NCBI GenBank assembly: GCA_033002965.1
Contig: JAURVB010003540.1
Span: forward strand, 21,026-85,025
Direction: 5' to 3'
Length of the DNA: 64,000 nucleotides
DNA from: Piper betle
Lineage: Eukaryota > Streptophyta > Magnoliopsida > Piperales > Piperaceae
Numbering within the stretch: the stretch's first letter is position 1; every line of letters begins with the position of its first letter. A program made the position numbers and the translations under genes. Positions 62,806-64,000 of this stretch are shown here, in pieces. The notes under the pieces are model-generated. The model was given only the letters and a program-made list of their open reading frames with translations. It searched no databases and was not told where the DNA came from.

Positions 62806-64000
62806 ATGAGTCCAAGTGGTGGATGCAGCATAGTTTGGTTCAGAAGAGACTTGAGGTTGGAGGATAACCCTGCTCTAGCAGCAGGGGTGAGGGCTGGGGT
62901 TGTAGTGCCTGTTTTCATCTGGGCACCTGAGGAAGAAGGACATTATTATCCTGGCAGGGTTTCAAGGTGGTGGTTGAAGAACAGTTTGCAGCATCTAGAT
63001 TGTTCTCTCAGGAGTTTAGGTACAGCCTTAGTCACCAAAAGATCTTCTGATAGCGTTTCTTCGCTAATCGAGATTGTCCAATCTACTGGAGCGTCTCAGC
63101 TTTTCTTCAATCACCTTTATGGTCAGTTTGATACTTTTGCTTTGTTTTTTCCCCTAATTTGTTTATATTATATCTATGACTTGTTATGTTGCATTGCCAC
63201 ACCTTTTGATAGACATATACTTGTTAGGAGGGAATCTCATTTCTCAACAGATCAGGCAGTCTTCTTTTTACATTTCCTGGATTTTTGTTTCTATTTATCT
63301 CAGTATGCTATAAAGTTCTTGCAAGATCGAATATAATTTTCTTTGATGTTCTTGAAAGATTGCTGCCTACAAAATTTGATCTTACCACAGATTTGATTGT
63401 TTCCATGATATGTGTGGCTCATATCTGTCCCCCTCGAATTTCATGCAAACAATAGGAAGCTGCTATTTAATACAACTGCTTCCATTTTGAAGTAGTTGAT
63501 GTGCTGTCTGTCTTGTAGATCCTATGTCGCTTGTTAGAGATCACAGAGCAAAAGAGCTTCTAACTGCTCAAGGCGTAGTAGTACGTTCGTTCAATGCCGA
63601 TTTGCTCTATGAACCTTGGGAGGTTCAACGATGATCGAGGCCAACCGTTTGCCACCTTTTCAGCCTTCTGGAACAAGTGTCTCAGCATGCCATATGATCC
63701 TGCAGCACCCCTCCTTCCCCCAAGCGGATAATATCAGGTTTGTGTTCACCATGTTCTTCACTTTTTATTAATACCGATAAAGATGCTATTTACTCAAGCT
63801 TCTTCAATTGTCAGGTGATGTATCACAATGGCCTTCTGATGTTCTAACATTTGAGAACGAGTCTGAGAGGGGAAGCAATGCACTGCTTGCCCGTGCATGG
63901 GCACCTGGATGGAGCAATGCTGATAAAGCGCTAACCACTTTTATCAATGGCCCCCTGATTGAATACTCTGTTAACCGGAAGAAAGCAGACAGTGCCACCA
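62806..64000 (+). CDS. CRY1: Cryptochrome 1 blue-light receptor, 5' part (runs off the window)
   Basis: A flavin-binding blue-light photoreceptor of the photolyase/cryptochrome family, acting in nucleus and cytosol. Exons: 62806-63121, 63519-63737, and 63815 to beyond 64000; the splice sites are GT-AG. GGCSIVWFRRDLRLEDNPAL, FIWAPEEEGHYYPGRVSRWW, LKNSLQHLDCSLRSLGTALV, STGASQLFFNHLY, VRDHRAKELLTAQG, SFNADLLYEPWEV, AFWNKCLSMPYDP, ISGDVSQWP, GSNALLARAWAPGWSNADKA, TTFINGPLIEYS match CRY1 (not CRY2) through about residue 240 of roughly 680. Exon 2 has an extra C at about 63626, giving TGA at 63632-63634, and lacks one A near 63722. The two shifts cancel, so flanking sequence is in frame. This is either two base-call errors or a damaged copy. 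Confidence 0.93.

Overview
The window is nuclear DNA from a flowering plant. It holds multi-exon genes with GT-AG introns and plant-specific genes: a chloroplast ribosomal protein with a transit peptide, a plant R2R3-MYB, cryptochrome 1 and a fragment of photosystem I PsaF. Nested LTR retrotransposon remains fill much of the AT-rich space between them. I read it as an angiosperm, probably not a grass, but cannot name the species from sequence alone.

Layout: (1) 1-2300: AT-rich DNA beginning with a decayed LTR fragment. (2) 2302-5219: broken copy of a BTL-type mitochondrial carrier gene (frameshifts, an in-frame stop, a lost segment, a lost splice acceptor). (3) 5950-13650: decayed Ty3-type LTR retrotransposon whose gag is split by a solo LTR of a second family. 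(4) 14389-22106: eight-exon TMEM135/Tim17-like membrane protein gene, with a small antisense non-autonomous LTR element in its fifth intron. (5) 22.4-26.3 kb: AT-rich repeats. (6) 26320-35869: solo LTR within solo LTR within solo LTR, the innermost carrying a DNA transposon; target-site duplications at three of the four levels let the order be read. (7) 35.9-41.7 kb: a C-rich unidentified block, a PsaF fragment, a small zinc-finger-like ORF and a truncated LTR. (8) 41785-43752: plastid ribosomal protein L29. (9) 45.4-46.1 kb: two palindromic MITE-like elements in (TA)n. (10) 53030-54336: intact R2R3-MYB, subgroup 24-like, in a long gene-poor stretch. (11) 57030-58474: larger foldback element of the MITE family. 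(12) 62806-64000: 5' part of cryptochrome 1, running off the window.

The genes do not form a pathway; this is ordinary plant gene space. The RPL29, TMEM135-like and CRY1 genes each need one- or two-base indels to restore conserved protein, whereas the MYB is clean. Base-level assembly error and real gene decay must be separated before any of these proteins is used.

I found no convincing new molecular system. The most informative structures are the dated transposon nest, a DNA transposon that appears to carry a piece of the LTR family it sits in, and a minisatellite grown from a motif present once in sister LTRs.
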